DNA of 64,000 nucleotides from Methylobacterium sp. 17Sr1-1 (GCF_003173775.1 NZ_CP029552.1:1282001-1346000), one strand, 5' to 3'. Positions 50,491 to 60,291 are shown, counted from the first letter of the stretch. The notes: generated from the letters alone by a model not told the origin. Translations and numbers: made by a program.

Positions 50491-52842
50491 TCAGGCGCGC
50501 TGGGCGCGCCGGCTGAGCGCGCGCGGACTCGATTTCTTCGATGCCTTCCCGCGGCCCGACAGGCTCGGGTTGGTCATGAAATACTTGTGCGCGTTGAAGG
50601 GTTCCTCGCCCTCGGCGGGCTCGATCCGCTCGCTCGCACCCGACGCCAGTACACGCCAGCTCTGCTGGTTGTCGAGGAGATTCGCCATCATGATCTGGTC
50701 GAGCACCTGCTGGTGCACCGTCGGGTTGAGGATCGGCAGCATCGCCTCCACCCTGCGGTCGAGGTTGCGGCTCATCAGGTCCGCCGACGCGATGTAGACC
50801 CGCGCCTTCGGGTGGGGCAGCCCGACGCCGTTGCCGAAGGCGTAGACCCGGCCGTGCTCCAGGAAGCGCCCGACGATCGACTTGACCCGGATGTTCTCCG
50901 ACAGGCCCGGCACCCCGGGGCGGAGGCAGCAGATGCCGCGGACCACGCAGTCGATCGCGACGCCGGCCTCGCTGGCGTCGTAGAGCGCGTCGATGACCTG
51001 GGTATCGACGAGGGAGTTGCACTTGATCCAGATCGCCGCCGGCCGCCCGGCCTTCGCGTGGGCGATCTCCTCGCCGATATGTTCGAGCAGGCGCGCCTTC
51101 AGGGTCAGCGGCGAGACCGCCATCCGCTCCAGCTCCGCCGGCTCGGCGTAGCCGGTGATGAAGTTGAAGATCCGCGAGACGTCGCGCCCGATCACCGGGT
51201 CGGCGGTGAAGAACGACAGGTCGGTGTAGATCCGGGCGGTGATCGGGTGATAGTTGCCGGTGCCGACGTGGCAGTAGCTCACCAGGCGGTCGCCCTCGCG
51301 GCGGACCACCATCGAGAGCTTGGCGTGGGTCTTCAGCTCGATGAAGCCGAACACGACTTGCGCGCCCGCCTTCTCGAGGTTGCGGGCCCAGCGGATATTG
51401 GCTTCCTCGTCGAAGCGCGCCTTCAGTTCGACCAGCGCCGTCACCGACTTGCCGGCCTCCGCGGCCTCGGCCAAAGCCGCGACGATGGGCGAGTTCGAGG
51501 AGGTGCGGTAGAGCGTCTGCTTGATCGCCACCACGTTCGGGTCGCGGGCGGCCTGCGAGAGGAACTGCACCACCGAGTCGAACGACTCGTAGGGGTGGTG
51601 GACGATGAAGTCCTTCTGCCGGATCGCCGCGAAGCAGTCGCCGCCGCTCTCGCGGATGCGCTCGGGGAAGCGCGGGTTGTAGGGCTTGAACTTCAGGTCC
51701 GGCCGGTCGATCCCGACGATCTGCGAGAGTTCGTTGAGGGCGAGCATCCCCTCGACCACGAACACCGCGTCGGACGAGATCTCCAGCTCGTCGGCCACGA
51801 AGGTGCGCAGGTCCTCCGGCATGGTGGCGACGACTTCGAGGCGGATGACCACGCCGCGGCGGCGCTGCTTCAGCGCTGTCTCGAAGTGGCGCACCAGGTC
51901 CTCGGCCTCCTCCTCGATCTCGAGGTCGGAATCGCGCACCACCCGGAAGCCGCCCTGGCCCTTGACCAGGTAGCCCGGGAACAGGCGGCTGGTGAACAGG
52001 ACGATCACCTGCTCGATGGCGATGAAGCGGGCGGTGCCGGTGCCGCCGGGATCGGGCAGGCGCACGAAGCGGTCGATGATCGAGGGCAGGCGGATCAGCG
52101 CCCGCAAGGTCCTGGCGTCGCGCGGACGCACCAGGGTCAGGGCGATGGTCGAGCCGAGATTCGGGATGAACGGGAACGGATGCGCCGGGTCGATGGCGAG
52201 CGGCGTCAGGACGGGGAAGATGTGCTGGAGGAAGTAATCCTCGAGCCAGGCTGCTTCCTCTGCGGACAGGTCCATCGCCTCGACGAGGTCGATGCCCTCG
52301 TGGTGCAGCGCCTCGCGCAGCTCGCGCCAGCGGGTCTGCTGGTCGCGGGCGAGCCCGGTGACCTCGGCGTCGATGCGGGCGAGCTGCTCGGAGGGCGACA
52401 GGCCGTCGGCCGACGGCGCGGTCAGCCCGGCGCGGACCTGATCGTGCAGGCCGGCGACCCGCACCATGAAGAACTCGTCGAGGTTGTTGGCCGAGATCGA
52501 CAGGAAGCGCAGCTGCTCCAGCAGCGGGTGGCCGGCATTCGAGGCCTCTTCCAGCACCCGGCGGTTGAATTGCAGCCAGGACAATTCGCGGTTGACGTAG
52601 CGGCCCGGCTCGTGGCGGAGCGCCCGGCCCGCCGCGACGGCCTCGGCCTTGGCCTTCCGGGAGGCGTCCTGCGCGGCCTCGGGATCGGCCTTGTCGTTGA
52701 TCTTGGTCTCGGTCTTGGCCTCGATCTTGGCCTCGGCGAGGATCTCCGCCTCGTCGCGCCGAGCGCCCTCCACCTTCTCCGGTGTCGCCTCGGTCTCGTC
52801 GAGGACCGGGATAGCACTGGCTCCGGCAGCGGTGTCCGACAC
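50491..52842 (-). CDS. ppk1: Polyphosphate kinase (Ppk1)
   Basis: 783 aa from GTG 52842, with AAGGAGG upstream. From about residue 82 the core begins [12 protein letters not shown], followed by the PLD-like domains; the phosphorylated-His motif [10 protein letters not shown] is present, and the second catalytic His region I-K-C-N-S-L-V-D. Residues 1-80 are an Ala/Glu/Lys-rich extension with repeats ([10 protein letters not shown]), absent from most Ppk1 and probably disordered. Makes polyphosphate from ATP. Upstream of ppx, downstream of hdaA. Confidence 0.94.
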   Translation of the reverse strand: MSDTAAGASAIPVLDETEATPEKVEGARRDEAEILAEAKIEAKTETKINDKADPEAAQDASRKAKAEAVAAGRALRHEPGRYVNRELSWLQFNRRVLEEASNAGHPLLEQLRFLSISANNLDEFFMVRVAGLHDQVRAGLTAPSADGLSPSEQLARIDAEVTGLARDQQTRWRELREALHHEGIDLVEAMDLSAEEAAWLEDYFLQHIFPVLTPLAIDPAHPFPFIPNLGSTIALTLVRPRDARTLRALIRLPSIIDRFVRLPDPGGTGTARFIAIEQVIVLFTSRLFPGYLVKGQGGFRVVRDSDLEIEEEAEDLVRHFETALKQRRRGVVIRLEVVATMPEDLRTFVADELEISSDAVFVVEGMLALNELSQIVGIDRPDLKFKPYNPRFPERIRESGGDCFAAIRQKDFIVHHPYESFDSVVQFLSQAARDPNVVAIKQTLYRTSSNSPIVAALAEAAEAGKSVTALVELKARFDEEANIRWARNLEKAGAQVVFGFIELKTHAKLSMVVRREGDRLVSYCHVGTGNYHPITARIYTDLSFFTADPVIGRDVSRIFNFITGYAEPAELERMAVSPLTLKARLLEHIGEEIAHAKAGRPAAIWIKCNSLVDTQVIDALYDASEAGVAIDCVVRGICCLRPGVPGLSENIRVKSIVGRFLEHGRVYAFGNGVGLPHPKARVYIASADLMSRNLDRRVEAMLPILNPTVHQQVLDQIMMANLLDNQQSWRVLASGASERIEPAEGEEPFNAHKYFMTNPSLSGRGKASKKSSPRALSRRAQRA

Positions 52843-52964
52843 GATGGCTCCTCCTTGGATCGATGCCGGGGCGCGGCTCTCAGCCCTCCCCGGTGACAGG
52901 TCAGTTTGACATTTGCATGAACGGTGCGGGAGTTATCCGTTCGCACGCGTATGGTTCCCCGGGC

Positions 52965-53687
52965 TCACTCCTCCTCGGCGTCGTCGTACGCCCCGTCGCC
53001 GTCCCCCTGACCCTCCAGCGCCGCCAGGGTGGCGAGCGCCAGCGGCCGGGTGATGCGCCGGCGCCGGCTCAACCCCTCCCGGTCGAGGACCGCCACCACG
53101 TCGCGGGCCCGGGCCAGCGACCGGTCGAGGCGGAGCGCCAGCGCGTCGACCACGCTGGTATCGACGACGAGCTGGCGGTCGAGGAAGAGCTTGACCAGCA
53201 CGACCTTGAGCAGGGCCTCGTCCGGGGGCGCGACGCCGATCCCGGGCGCGAGGCGCAGGCGCGAGCGCAGGTCGGGGGTGGCGATCCCCCAGGCCTCGAC
53301 CGGCCCCGACCCGGTCACCACCACGCTCAGGCCCCGCTCGCGGGCGAGGTTGAGGAGGTGGAACAGGGCGGCCTCGTCGCGGCCCTCCGGGCGGTCGGCA
53401 TCCTCGATCACCAGGGCGTCGGCGCGGCTGAGATCCGGCACCGCCTCCGCCGTCACGGCCGAGGCCGGCACCGTGAGCGCGCCGGCGCGCTCGGCGAAGA
53501 TCGCCGCGAGATGGCTCTTGCCGCTGCCCGGCGGGCCGGTGAGCACGAGGACGCGGTCCGGCCAGTCCGGCCAGGCCTCGATGCGGGCATAGGCCGCCTC
53601 GTTCGAGGGGCTGACCAGGAAGTCCTCGGAGCCGAAGCGGGGAGCGACGGGCAGGTCGAGGGCGAGCTGGCGCGGGTGGTCGGTCAT
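52965..53687 (-). CDS. hdaA: DnaA-related replication inhibitor HdaA
   Basis: 240 aa from ATG 53687. The N-terminal R-Q-L-A-L-D-L-P clamp-binding-like motif, then an AAA+ module with Walker A T-G-P-P-G-S-G-K-S-H and a Walker-B-like A-L-V-I-E-D-A-D, and no DNA-binding domain IV. This is the Hda/HdaA layout: it promotes DnaA-ATP hydrolysis together with the sliding clamp. C-terminus Asp/Glu-rich. Frame upstream is the antisense of the permease. The hdaA-ppk-ppx order is common in Rhizobiales. Confidence 0.88.
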   Translation of the reverse strand: MTDHPRQLALDLPVAPRFGSEDFLVSPSNEAAYARIEAWPDWPDRVLVLTGPPGSGKSHLAAIFAERAGALTVPASAVTAEAVPDLSRADALVIEDADRPEGRDEAALFHLLNLARERGLSVVVTGSGPVEAWGIATPDLRSRLRLAPGIGVAPPDEALLKVVLVKLFLDRQLVVDTSVVDALALRLDRSLARARDVVAVLDREGLSRRRRITRPLALATLAALEGQGDGDGAYDDAEEE

Positions 53688-53710
53688 GCGGGGTCGCGGG
53701 TCTCGTGCGG

Positions 53711-54850
53711 TCAGGGCTTCGATATGGCGGGCGGGGCGGGTTTCGCCACCGTGACCGCGGCGGTCCCCGCGTCGGAGGCGAGGATCGGCGTGCCGTCGTG
53801 GTAGAGGCGGCTCGCGAGGTAGCGCTTGACCCCGAAGCGGGCGACGACGCCGAGCGCCGCCGCCACCGGCACCGCCAGGAGCAGGCCGAGGAAGCCGAAC
53901 AGCGAGCCGAAGGCGAGCAGCGCGAACATCAGCCAGACCGGGTGCAGCCGCACCGCGTCGCCGACGAGCTTCGGCTGGAGCACGTTGCCCTCCAGGAACT
54001 GCCCGACCAGGAACACCCCGACCGTCAGCAGCACCGAGACCCAGTCTGGCCAGAACTGCACCAGGGCGACGCCGGTGGAGAGCAGGAAGCCGGTGAGCGA
54101 ACCGACATACGGGATGAAGGTGAGGAAGCCGGCCATCAGGCCGATCAGCACGCCGAAATTGAGCCCGACCCCCCACAGGCCGAGCGCGTAGAACGTGCCG
54201 AGGATCAGGCAGACCAGGCTCTGGCCGCGGATGAAGGCGGTGATCGCCCCGTCGATCTCGGCGGCGAGCATCCGGGCGGTCGGGCGGTGGCGCGGCGGCA
54301 CCCAGCGGTCGAGCGTCGCGATCATCCGGTCCCAGTCGACCAGGAGGTAGAACGCGACGACCGGCGTCACCACCAGCAGCGAGACGATGCCGACCACCGC
54401 CTGGCTGCCCGACCACAGCGAGCGCAGGAAGCCGAGGATCCAGGCCACCGCCTGGCCCATCAGGTTGCCGACCGAGGATTGCAGCTCCTGGAGCGCGCCG
54501 TGGCCGCCGGCCCGCTCGATCAGCGGACCCGCCCGCTCGGCGATGATCCCCTGGAGCTTGGCGATCATCGCCGGCAGCGAGGCGACGAGCGCCGCGACCT
54601 GGTTCGCCGCGAGCGGCACCACGACGATCAGGGCGAGGATCAGCCCGAGCAGGAACACCGCCAGGATGATCAGCGTCGCGGCGAGCCGCCCGACCCCGAG
54701 CCGCTCCAGCCGGTCGGCGACGGGATCGAGGGCGTAGGCCAGAGCCGCGCCGGCCACGAAGGGCAGCAGCACGTCGCGCAGCTGGTAGAGCAGGAAGACC
54801 AGGAGGGCGAGGACGGCCAGGGTGATGGCGGCCCGGCGTTGGATCGGCAT
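53711..54850 (-). CDS. AI-2E family membrane transporter (YdgG/PerM type)
   Basis: 379 aa with about seven or eight membrane segments. It shows the two N-terminal helices, the large loop with M-I-A-K-L-Q-G-I-I-A-E-R-A, and the family's conserved P-R-H-R-P-T-A-R-M and G-V-L-I-G-L-M-A-G-F-L-T-F-I-P-Y-V-G regions. Family members move autoinducer-2 outward or Na+/other solutes; the substrate is not known. It starts 24 nt upstream of the hdaA start, same strand, as in many relatives. Confidence 0.88.
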   Translation of the reverse strand: MPIQRRAAITLAVLALLVFLLYQLRDVLLPFVAGAALAYALDPVADRLERLGVGRLAATLIILAVFLLGLILALIVVVPLAANQVAALVASLPAMIAKLQGIIAERAGPLIERAGGHGALQELQSSVGNLMGQAVAWILGFLRSLWSGSQAVVGIVSLLVVTPVVAFYLLVDWDRMIATLDRWVPPRHRPTARMLAAEIDGAITAFIRGQSLVCLILGTFYALGLWGVGLNFGVLIGLMAGFLTFIPYVGSLTGFLLSTGVALVQFWPDWVSVLLTVGVFLVGQFLEGNVLQPKLVGDAVRLHPVWLMFALLAFGSLFGFLGLLLAVPVAAALGVVARFGVKRYLASRLYHDGTPILASDAGTAAVTVAKPAPPAISKP

Positions 54851-54950
54851 GCGCGCTGGCCTCGTCCCCCCACGCGAATCCGTCGCGCCCCGGCCGGCCC
54901 GAGATGGAAGGACGGCGCCGCAGGGTCAAGCCGGGCGGCGCCGTCGAGGC

Positions 54951-55520
54951 TCATCGGGCGGTCCCGGCGCGCCACCCGGCGAGGCCCTGGACGACGCCCG
55001 AGGCCACCGACAGGCCGGCCAGCGCCGGCATCGCCCAGGCCTCCGCCGCCGCGGCGTCGATCCCGAGGGCCCGGCTCCCGAGGAGCCAGGCCAGGAAGGC
55101 GATCTGGCAGGCGGTGTTGAGCTTGCCGACGAGGAGCGGCGGGGTCTCCAGCGGCCGCCCGGCGAGCCGGGCGAGACCGGCGCCCATCACCATCAGGCCG
55201 TCGCGGGCGATCAGCACGGCCGGGAACCACGCCGGCACGAGCCCGGCGAGGGTCAGGCTCACCAGCACGGCGAGCATCAGGGCCTTGTCGGCGAGCGGAT
55301 CGAGGACCGCACCGAGCCGGCTGGTCAGGGCGTAGCGGCGGGCGAGGACTCCGTCGATCCCGTCGGAGAGCCCGGCGAGCGCGAAGACCAGGAAGGCGGC
55401 GCCCCAGGCCTCGCGGGCGATCGCCCAGACGGTGACGGGCACCAGCGCGAGGCGCGCCGCGGTGATCAGGTTCGGCAGGGATCTCGGCACGGATGGCGGG
55501 AGGGTCTTCGGCAACGTCAT
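54951..55520 (-). CDS. CDP-alcohol phosphatidyltransferase
   Basis: 189 aa from ATG 55520, with four or five membrane segments. The CDP-OH-P motif D-G-x2-A-R-x8-G-x3-D-x3-D is complete ([11 protein letters not shown] .. [10 protein letters not shown]), placing Asp residues for metal and CDP. It transfers a phosphatidyl or related group from a CDP-alcohol, as in phosphatidylglycerophosphate or cardiolipin synthesis. Which lipid is made cannot be read. Divergent from purM, a conserved neighbour. Confidence 0.87.
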   Translation of the reverse strand: MTLPKTLPPSVPRSLPNLITAARLALVPVTVWAIAREAWGAAFLVFALAGLSDGIDGVLARRYALTSRLGAVLDPLADKALMLAVLVSLTLAGLVPAWFPAVLIARDGLMVMGAGLARLAGRPLETPPLLVGKLNTACQIAFLAWLLGSRALGIDAAAAEAWAMPALAGLSVASGVVQGLAGWRAGTAR

Positions 55521-55609
55521 GGCTCCCGGGCTGCCCCGACTCGCGATCCCGCACAAGAGCGGCTAAGAGCGGTCGCAACAGGTGCAGGATCGAGGCGAAG
55601 GGTCGAGGG

Positions 55610-56686
55610 ATGACGACGGGCGAGCGCCAGAACGGGATGACCTACGCGGAGGCGGGCGTCGACATCGATGCCGGCAACGCCATGGTCGAGGCGATCAAGC
55701 CCCTGGTGCGGGCGACCCGCCGGCCGGGGGCCGATGCGGAGATCGGCGGCTTCGGCGGCCTGTTCGACCTGAAGGCGGCGGGCTTCAAGGACGCGATCCT
55801 GGTCGCGGCCAACGACGGCGTCGGCACCAAGGTCAAGATCGCGATCGAGACCGGGCGCCACGCGACGATCGGCATCGACCTCGTGGCGATGTGCGTCAAC
55901 GACATCATCGTGCAGGGCGCCGAGCCCCTGTTCTTCCTCGACTACTACGCCACCGGCAAGCTGGTGCCGGGGGTCGGGGCCGACATCGTCAAGGGCATCG
56001 CCGAGGGCTGCCGCCAGGCCGGCTGCGCGCTCATCGGCGGCGAGACCGCCGAGATGCCTGGCCTCTACGACGGCTCCGACTACGACCTCGCGGGCTTCGC
56101 GGTGGGTGCGGCCGAGCGCGGCGCGCTCCTGCCGGTCGCCGGCATCGCGCCCGGCGACGTGGTGCTCGGCCTCCCCTCCTCGGGCGTGCACTCGAACGGG
56201 TTCTCGCTGGTGCGCCGGATCGTGGCGGCCTCCGGCCTCGGCTACGACGCGCCGGCGCCGTTCGCGGAGGGCGTCAGCCTCGGCGAGGCGCTGCTCACGC
56301 CGACCCGCATCTACGTCAAGCCGCTGCTGGCGGCGCTCAAGGAGACCGGGCACGGCGCCATCAAGGCGCTCGCCCACATCACCGGCGGCGGCTTTCCCGA
56401 CAACCTGCCGCGCGTGCTGCCCGACGGCGTCGGCATCGCGCTCGACCTGTCGGCCGTCAAAGTACCGCCGGTCTTCGGCTGGCTCGCCCGCCAGGGCAAC
56501 GTCGCCGAGGCCGAGATGCTGCGCACCTTCAATTGCGGCATCGGCATGGTGGTGGTGGTCGATCCCGCACAGGCCGAGGCGGTGAGCCGGGCGCTCCAGG
56601 CTGCCGGCGAGGCGCCGGTCCGCCTCGGGCAGATCACCGCGCGGGGCGAGGCGCCCGTCACCTATTCGGGCCGGCTCGGCCTATGA
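55610..56686 (+). CDS. purM: Phosphoribosylformylglycinamidine cyclo-ligase (PurM)
   Basis: 358 aa from ATG 55610. Features: [14 protein letters not shown], the A-N-D-G-V-G-T-K loop, [19 protein letters not shown] and the G-G-E-T-A-E-M-P-G segment, all characteristic. It closes the imidazole ring in de novo purine synthesis (FGAM to AIR) using ATP. The stop overlaps the purN start (ATGA), giving a coupled purMN pair. Confidence 0.96.
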   Translation: MTTGERQNGMTYAEAGVDIDAGNAMVEAIKPLVRATRRPGADAEIGGFGGLFDLKAAGFKDAILVAANDGVGTKVKIAIETGRHATIGIDLVAMCVNDIIVQGAEPLFFLDYYATGKLVPGVGADIVKGIAEGCRQAGCALIGGETAEMPGLYDGSDYDLAGFAVGAAERGALLPVAGIAPGDVVLGLPSSGVHSNGFSLVRRIVAASGLGYDAPAPFAEGVSLGEALLTPTRIYVKPLLAALKETGHGAIKALAHITGGGFPDNLPRVLPDGVGIALDLSAVKVPPVFGWLARQGNVAEAEMLRTFNCGIGMVVVVDPAQAEAVSRALQAAGEAPVRLGQITARGEAPVTYSGRLGL

Positions 56687-57342
56687 GCGCCCGCGCCAAG
56701 GTCGCGGTCCTGATCTCGGGCCGCGGCTCGAACATGGCGACGCTGCTCGAGGCCGCGCAGCGGCCGGACTACCCGGCCGAGATCGTCCTCGTCGCCTCGA
56801 ACCGGCCGACCGCGCCCGGCCTCGCCCGGGCGGCGGAAGCCGGGATCGCCACCGAGGCGGTCGATCACCGCGCCTATCCCGACCGGGCCGCCTTCGAGCG
56901 GGCGTTGGACGAGGCGCTTCGCCGTCACGGCGTCGAGTTCCTGGTGCTCGCCGGCTTCATGCGGGTGCTGACGCCGTGGTTCGTCGAGGCCTGGGCCGGG
57001 CGGATGCTCAACATCCACCCCTCCCTGCTGCCGCTGTTCCGCGGCACCCACACCCACGCCCAGGCGCTCGCCGCCGGGGTGCGCGTCCATGGCTGCACGG
57101 TGCATTTCGTGGTGCCCGAGCTCGATGCCGGCCCGATCGTCGCCCAGGCCGCCGTGCCGGTGCTGCCGGAGGACGACGAAAACTCCTTGAGCGCCCGGGT
57201 GCTGGTGCAGGAGCACCGGCTCTACCCGGCGGCCCTCGCCCTGGTGGCGAGCGGGCGGGCCCGCCTCGACGGGGGCCGGGTGGTGTTCGCGCCGGGCAGC
57301 GGCGGCGCCGAGGGTGCGCTGGTGGCGCCGGCCCTGGGCTGA
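56683..57342 (+). CDS. purN: Phosphoribosylglycinamide formyltransferase (PurN)
   Basis: 219 aa. N-terminal [10 protein letters not shown], the catalytic [10 protein letters not shown] motif (Asn-His) with the later Asp in V-P-E-L-D-A-G-P-I. It formylates GAR with 10-formyl-tetrahydrofolate in step 3 of purine synthesis. Starts inside the purM stop. The C-terminal 25 residues (G-S-G-G-A-E-G-A) are a short extension over typical PurN. Confidence 0.95.
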   Translation: MSARAKVAVLISGRGSNMATLLEAAQRPDYPAEIVLVASNRPTAPGLARAAEAGIATEAVDHRAYPDRAAFERALDEALRRHGVEFLVLAGFMRVLTPWFVEAWAGRMLNIHPSLLPLFRGTHTHAQALAAGVRVHGCTVHFVVPELDAGPIVAQAAVPVLPEDDENSLSARVLVQEHRLYPAALALVASGRARLDGGRVVFAPGSGGAEGALVAPALG

Positions 57343-57674
57343 TCGCGGGACCGGGGGGGCCGAGCCCGGCAGAGAGCAGGCGGCCTGGTATCCCAGCGTC
57401 TCGTCCCCCTCCCGGCGAATCGCCGAACGGGTCGCCCGGTTCTGCCAGGTCGACGCGCCGACGATCGGGCGGGCTGTACTGGCCTCGGGCGATCCTCGCC
57501 CGGTCGTTCCCTGACATCGACTGCCGCCGCGGGAAACCGATGCGATCGGCAGCCTCCAGCGGCACGACGTCAACCGCAGGGGAACACCGGACGACCCGTC
57601 GCATCCGGATTGTCCTTCACAAATATACAACTTGAGATAGAGTCGGCCGGCGGAGCGGGACCGGGAGGCGCCGG
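57343..57674. other. 332-bp gap with no visible gene
   Basis: Open frames here show no recognisable protein and no ribosome site. The last 60 bp become AT-richer (around CTTCACAAATATACAACTTG), where the promoter of the next small gene is expected. I could not fit a convincing -35/-10 pair. Confidence 0.5.
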
Positions 57675-57938
57675 ATGTTCTTCATCGTCTCGGCGACGAT
57701 CAGCGGCGGGCTGACGGCCCTGGCCTGGACGCTGCAATACGGCACCGGCTGGGCGATCGTGTTCGGGATCCTCACGGCGACGGTGTGCGGCGCGCAGGCC
57801 GCCCTGATCCTGGCGGCGATCGAGCGGCGCGAGGATCCGGAGCCCGGTGGCGAGCCCGCCGCGCCGGTGCCGCCGGCCAAGCCCGCCGCCGAGGGGGCGG
57901 ATGTCACGGTGCCGCACTCCCCTCGGGCGGAACCTTAA
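57675..57938 (+). CDS. Small two-helix membrane protein of unknown function
   Basis: 87 aa with a GGGAGG ribosome site. Two hydrophobic segments (about 3-22 and 26-48: F-I-V-S-A-T-I-S-G-G-L-T-A-L and V-F-G-I-L-T-A-T-V-C-G-A-Q-A-A-L-I) are followed by a Pro/Ala/Glu-rich cytoplasmic or periplasmic tail. I do not recognise a named family. It is preceded by the AT-rich gap and followed by a VanZ-like gene. Confidence 0.6.
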   Translation: MFFIVSATISGGLTALAWTLQYGTGWAIVFGILTATVCGAQAALILAAIERREDPEPGGEPAAPVPPAKPAAEGADVTVPHSPRAEP

Positions 57939-58038
57939 CCCTTCCGGATCAGGATTGCGGAGCGCGGTGCGATCTGGCACCGGCATCGGTATCGTTCGAC
58001 GAAAGACGGGCCGCGAGGCCCGCACGGATCACCCCCTC

Positions 58039-58395
58039 ATGACCAGAGCGTCGCGCTATCTCGGCTGGTTGATCCTGGCCGCCATCACGGTGGCGACCAT
58101 CGCGCCGATCGGGTACCGGCCGGTCAGCACCATGCCGGTCTCGATCGAGCGGTTCGGCGCCTTCGCGGTGCTCGCCTTCCTGCTGGCGCTGGGCTATCCG
58201 CGCCACCGCTGGCAGGTTCTGGTGCTGACGGTGGCGGCGGCGGGCGCGCTCGAAGCATTCCAGCTGCTCGAGCCGACCCGGCACGGCCGCGTCGCCGACC
58301 TGATGGTCAAGGTGGTCGGCTGCGGCGTCGGCGCGGCGGCGTCGCTCGCCGCCGGCCTGGTCTTTCCCCGCCTCGGCACCCGCGGCGAGGCGTAA
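58039..58395 (+). CDS. VanZ-like family membrane protein
   Basis: 118 aa from ATG 58039. Four membrane segments, with the early P-I-G-Y-R-P motif, an E-R-F-G-A-F-A-V-L-A-F segment and the E-A-F-Q-L-L-E-P-T-R-H-G-R-V-A-D helix that closely matches the VanZ-like E-x-x-Q-x-x-x-P-x-R-x-x-x-x-x-D pattern. VanZ itself gives low-level teicoplanin resistance; the function of these short relatives is unknown. The open frame upstream lies across the end of the previous gene and is not used. Confidence 0.7.
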   Translation: MTRASRYLGWLILAAITVATIAPIGYRPVSTMPVSIERFGAFAVLAFLLALGYPRHRWQVLVLTVAAAGALEAFQLLEPTRHGRVADLMVKVVGCGVGAAASLAAGLVFPRLGTRGEA

Positions 58396-58551
58396 TACCA
58401 ACGGCCTGAGATGCTGACGCATCAACGTCGATCCCGGGCAGGCCCGAGATCGACGAGGCCGTTGATCCATCTCGAATTTGCGACCCCAAGCCAACGGCTT
58501 GACGAAAACTCGGGAACGGAACCAAAGGTCGTTTCCAACGACCGTTGGTAT
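58395..58551. repeat. Palindromic element, family G, ATACCAACGG ends
   Basis: Perfect 10-bp terminal inverted repeats ATACCAACGG (58395-58404) and CCGTTGGTAT (58542-58551), with an inner GGCC..CAACG / CGTTG.. and a CCCGGGCAGGCCCG hairpin. It starts at the stop codon of the VanZ-like gene and ends 6 bp before the end of the tiny gene on the other strand. Looks like a MITE-type element by structure; no transposase is present. Confidence 0.7.
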
Positions 58552-58557
58552 AGCCCG

Positions 58558-58713
58558 CTAGTTGATGCTGTAGGCGCGCTCGATGACGATGCCGCAGCTC
58601 TCGGCCAGGGTGAACGCCATCTCGCGGGTCAGGCCGAAGATCAGCGGGGTCTCGCCGCGATAGAGCGTGTAGCGGCCGTCGGGCCGCACCGTGATGCGCA
58701 CCGTCTCCTGCAT
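58558..58713 (-). CDS. Tiny unknown protein of 51 aa
   Basis: ATG 58713 has GGAGGAGG at ideal distance, giving M-Q-E-T-V-R-I-T-V-R-P-D-G-R-Y-T-L-Y and ending I-E-R-A-Y-S-I-N before TAG at 58558-58560. A second in-frame ATG five codons upstream is also possible. The alternating pattern suggests a short beta-hairpin plus helix. No family is recognised. The strong ribosome site and clean codon structure support a real gene; it is below the usual size cut-off. Confidence 0.6.
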   Translation of the reverse strand: MQETVRITVRPDGRYTLYRGETPLIFGLTREMAFTLAESCGIVIERAYSIN

Positions 58714-58805
58714 GGCTGCCTCCTCCATGGCCGGCCCGTTCTTGTGCGGGCCGACTCAAGGGGGGAACATTAATCCGATTCGGAACGGCCGCGAAGAGCC
58801 CCGCT

Positions 58806-58988
58806 TCAGGCGGCGCGGCGCCGGGTGCGGCGGCGGCGCTTCGTCTTGGGCTTCGGCGTCGCGGCCTTGCCGAGTTCGGTCAGCGCCGCGCGCTGCTGGC
58901 GCCGCACGGCGTTCGCCGCGTGGCCCATCCAGAAGCCGGCGGCCCGGTTGGCGGCGGAGAGCCACAGGCTGTACGGGGATCCCTTCAT
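58806..58988 (-). CDS. Small basic protein of 60 aa with an Arg/Lys-rich tail
   Basis: From ATG 58988 (M-K-G-S-P-Y-S-L-W-L-S-A-A-N-R-A-A); a GTG 12 nt upstream is also possible. The core has a W-L-S-A-A-N-R-A-A-G-F-W-M-G-H-A-A helix, as in short phasin-like or poly-Ala helical proteins, and the end is P-K-P-K-T-K-R-R-R-R-T-R-R-R-A-A, a strongly basic tail like those that bind DNA or polyphosphate. Function unknown. Same strand as the 51-aa gene. Confidence 0.6.
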   Translation of the reverse strand: MKGSPYSLWLSAANRAAGFWMGHAANAVRRQQRAALTELGKAATPKPKTKRRRRTRRRAA

Positions 58989-59046
58989 CGCGGTCAGCAC
59001 CTCCGCGGGGTCAACGGCCGGAGGCCTCGGGGAGTTGCGGCCGACG

Positions 59047-60291
59047 TCACGGCTCCTCCGCCCGCCGTCCCCCGGTCTGGCCGCTCCCCTCGCCCTTCGG
59101 CGCCTCCGCGCCGATCGATTGCCGCCACTCGGCGAGGAAGCGGGCGCGCCTGGCCCGGTCCTGCACCGCGAGCAGCACCGGCCCGACGGTGATCGGCCGG
59201 AACGCACCGGCGGCCGACAGGCTCGGCGGGCCGTCGATCCCGGGCGGCAGCGGGCCGGTGCGGTCGAAGAAGAACGCCTCCTCGCGCGACACCCGCTGGC
59301 CGCGCTCGGACAGGAGGTAATCGACGAAGGCGAAGGCGTCCCCGACCGCCCGGGCGGTGACCGGCACCAGGGCGGCGCGGGCGAGGACCAGGGTGTAGTC
59401 CCGCGGCACGATCAGGCCGAGGCGGGCGCCGCGCCTCATCGCCCGGTAGACGTAGGAGCCGAGCAGGTTGTAGCCGATGGCGATGCGCCCGGCCTCGAGA
59501 TCGGCGATCAGGTCGCCGGTGCAGCAGCGGACCTGGAGGTTCGCCCGCCCGAACGCCTCGACGAGGCGCCCGTAGGTGGCGGCAGCGGCGCGGCCGTCAT
59601 AGGCGGCGAACAGGTAGCCGATGCCCGACAGCGTGATGTCGTAGGAGCCGATCTTCCCCGCATAGGCCTCGGGCTTGCGCCGCAGGAGGTCGACGAGCTC
59701 GACCCGGCTCTGCGGCAGGTCCTCGCGCGGCACGAGGTCGGGCCGGTAGGCGATCACCGCCGGCTCGGTGGTGAAGCCGAACACCTCGTTGCGCCAGGCG
59801 GCCCAGTCGGGCTGGCGGCCGGTCTCGATCGAGCGGTGGGCCCGGGCGCAGCCGTCATTGGCCAGCTTGATCAGGTGATCGACCGAGGAGGAGATCACCA
59901 CGTCCGCCGCCCGGGCGCGGTCGGCGCGGCCGGCGGCGCAGGACGCCGCGATCTCGCCGAACAGGTCGGCGGTGATGTACTCGTGGTAGACCACCGTCAC
60001 GTCCGGGTAGAGCAGCTGGTAGTCGCGGATCAGCGGCGCCATCGCGTCGAGGTCGGCGGCGGAGCGGATCGTGAGCGTGGTGCGCTCGTGCTCGCTGGCG
60101 GGGAAGCGGGTCGCCTCCTCGGCGGCGGCCGGGCCCGAGAAGCCGGAACCGAGAACGAGGGAGACGAGCGGGGCTAAGCAGACTTGCGTCGGCAGGCCAA
60201 CGCTTCGTCCGCTCAGCTTCTTGTCGTGTCGCAGATTTTTGTCGCAAGACCGGCGGCCACTTTTGCGAAATCCGCTGAGGCGTCGGATCAC
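59047..60291 (-). CDS. Periplasmic substrate-binding protein coupled to a two-component system
   Basis: 414 aa from GTG 60291, overlapping the sensor-kinase stop (GTGA). After a basic leader of about 32 residues comes a signal-like hydrophobic region (C-L-A-P-L-V-S-L-V-L) and a mature start near E-A-T-R-F. The body (T-L-T-I-R-S-A-A-D-L-D-A-M-A-P-L-I-R-D-Y, then V-V-I-S-S-S-V-D-H) resembles iron(III)- or tricarboxylate-type binding proteins. No permease follows, so it may act as a sensory co-receptor for the kinase rather than for transport. Confidence 0.75.
   Translation of the reverse strand: MIRRLSGFRKSGRRSCDKNLRHDKKLSGRSVGLPTQVCLAPLVSLVLGSGFSGPAAAEEATRFPASEHERTTLTIRSAADLDAMAPLIRDYQLLYPDVTVVYHEYITADLFGEIAASCAAGRADRARAADVVISSSVDHLIKLANDGCARAHRSIETGRQPDWAAWRNEVFGFTTEPAVIAYRPDLVPREDLPQSRVELVDLLRRKPEAYAGKIGSYDITLSGIGYLFAAYDGRAAAATYGRLVEAFGRANLQVRCCTGDLIADLEAGRIAIGYNLLGSYVYRAMRRGARLGLIVPRDYTLVLARAALVPVTARAVGDAFAFVDYLLSERGQRVSREEAFFFDRTGPLPPGIDGPPSLSAAGAFRPITVGPVLLAVQDRARRARFLAEWRQSIGAEAPKGEGSGQTGGRRAEEP

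Noticed and set aside
47983..52896. A plus-strand open frame of more than 1,600 codons
   Set aside because: It runs antisense through ppx and ppk1 and partly over ubiB; its translation is Arg/Gly/Ala/His-rich with no motif. Such long shadows are expected in very GC-rich DNA.
58512..58546. GGAAC and CGTT motifs as a stress-sigma promoter for the small genes
   Set aside because: Spacing does not fit and both lie inside the palindromic element, pointing away from the minus-strand gene start.
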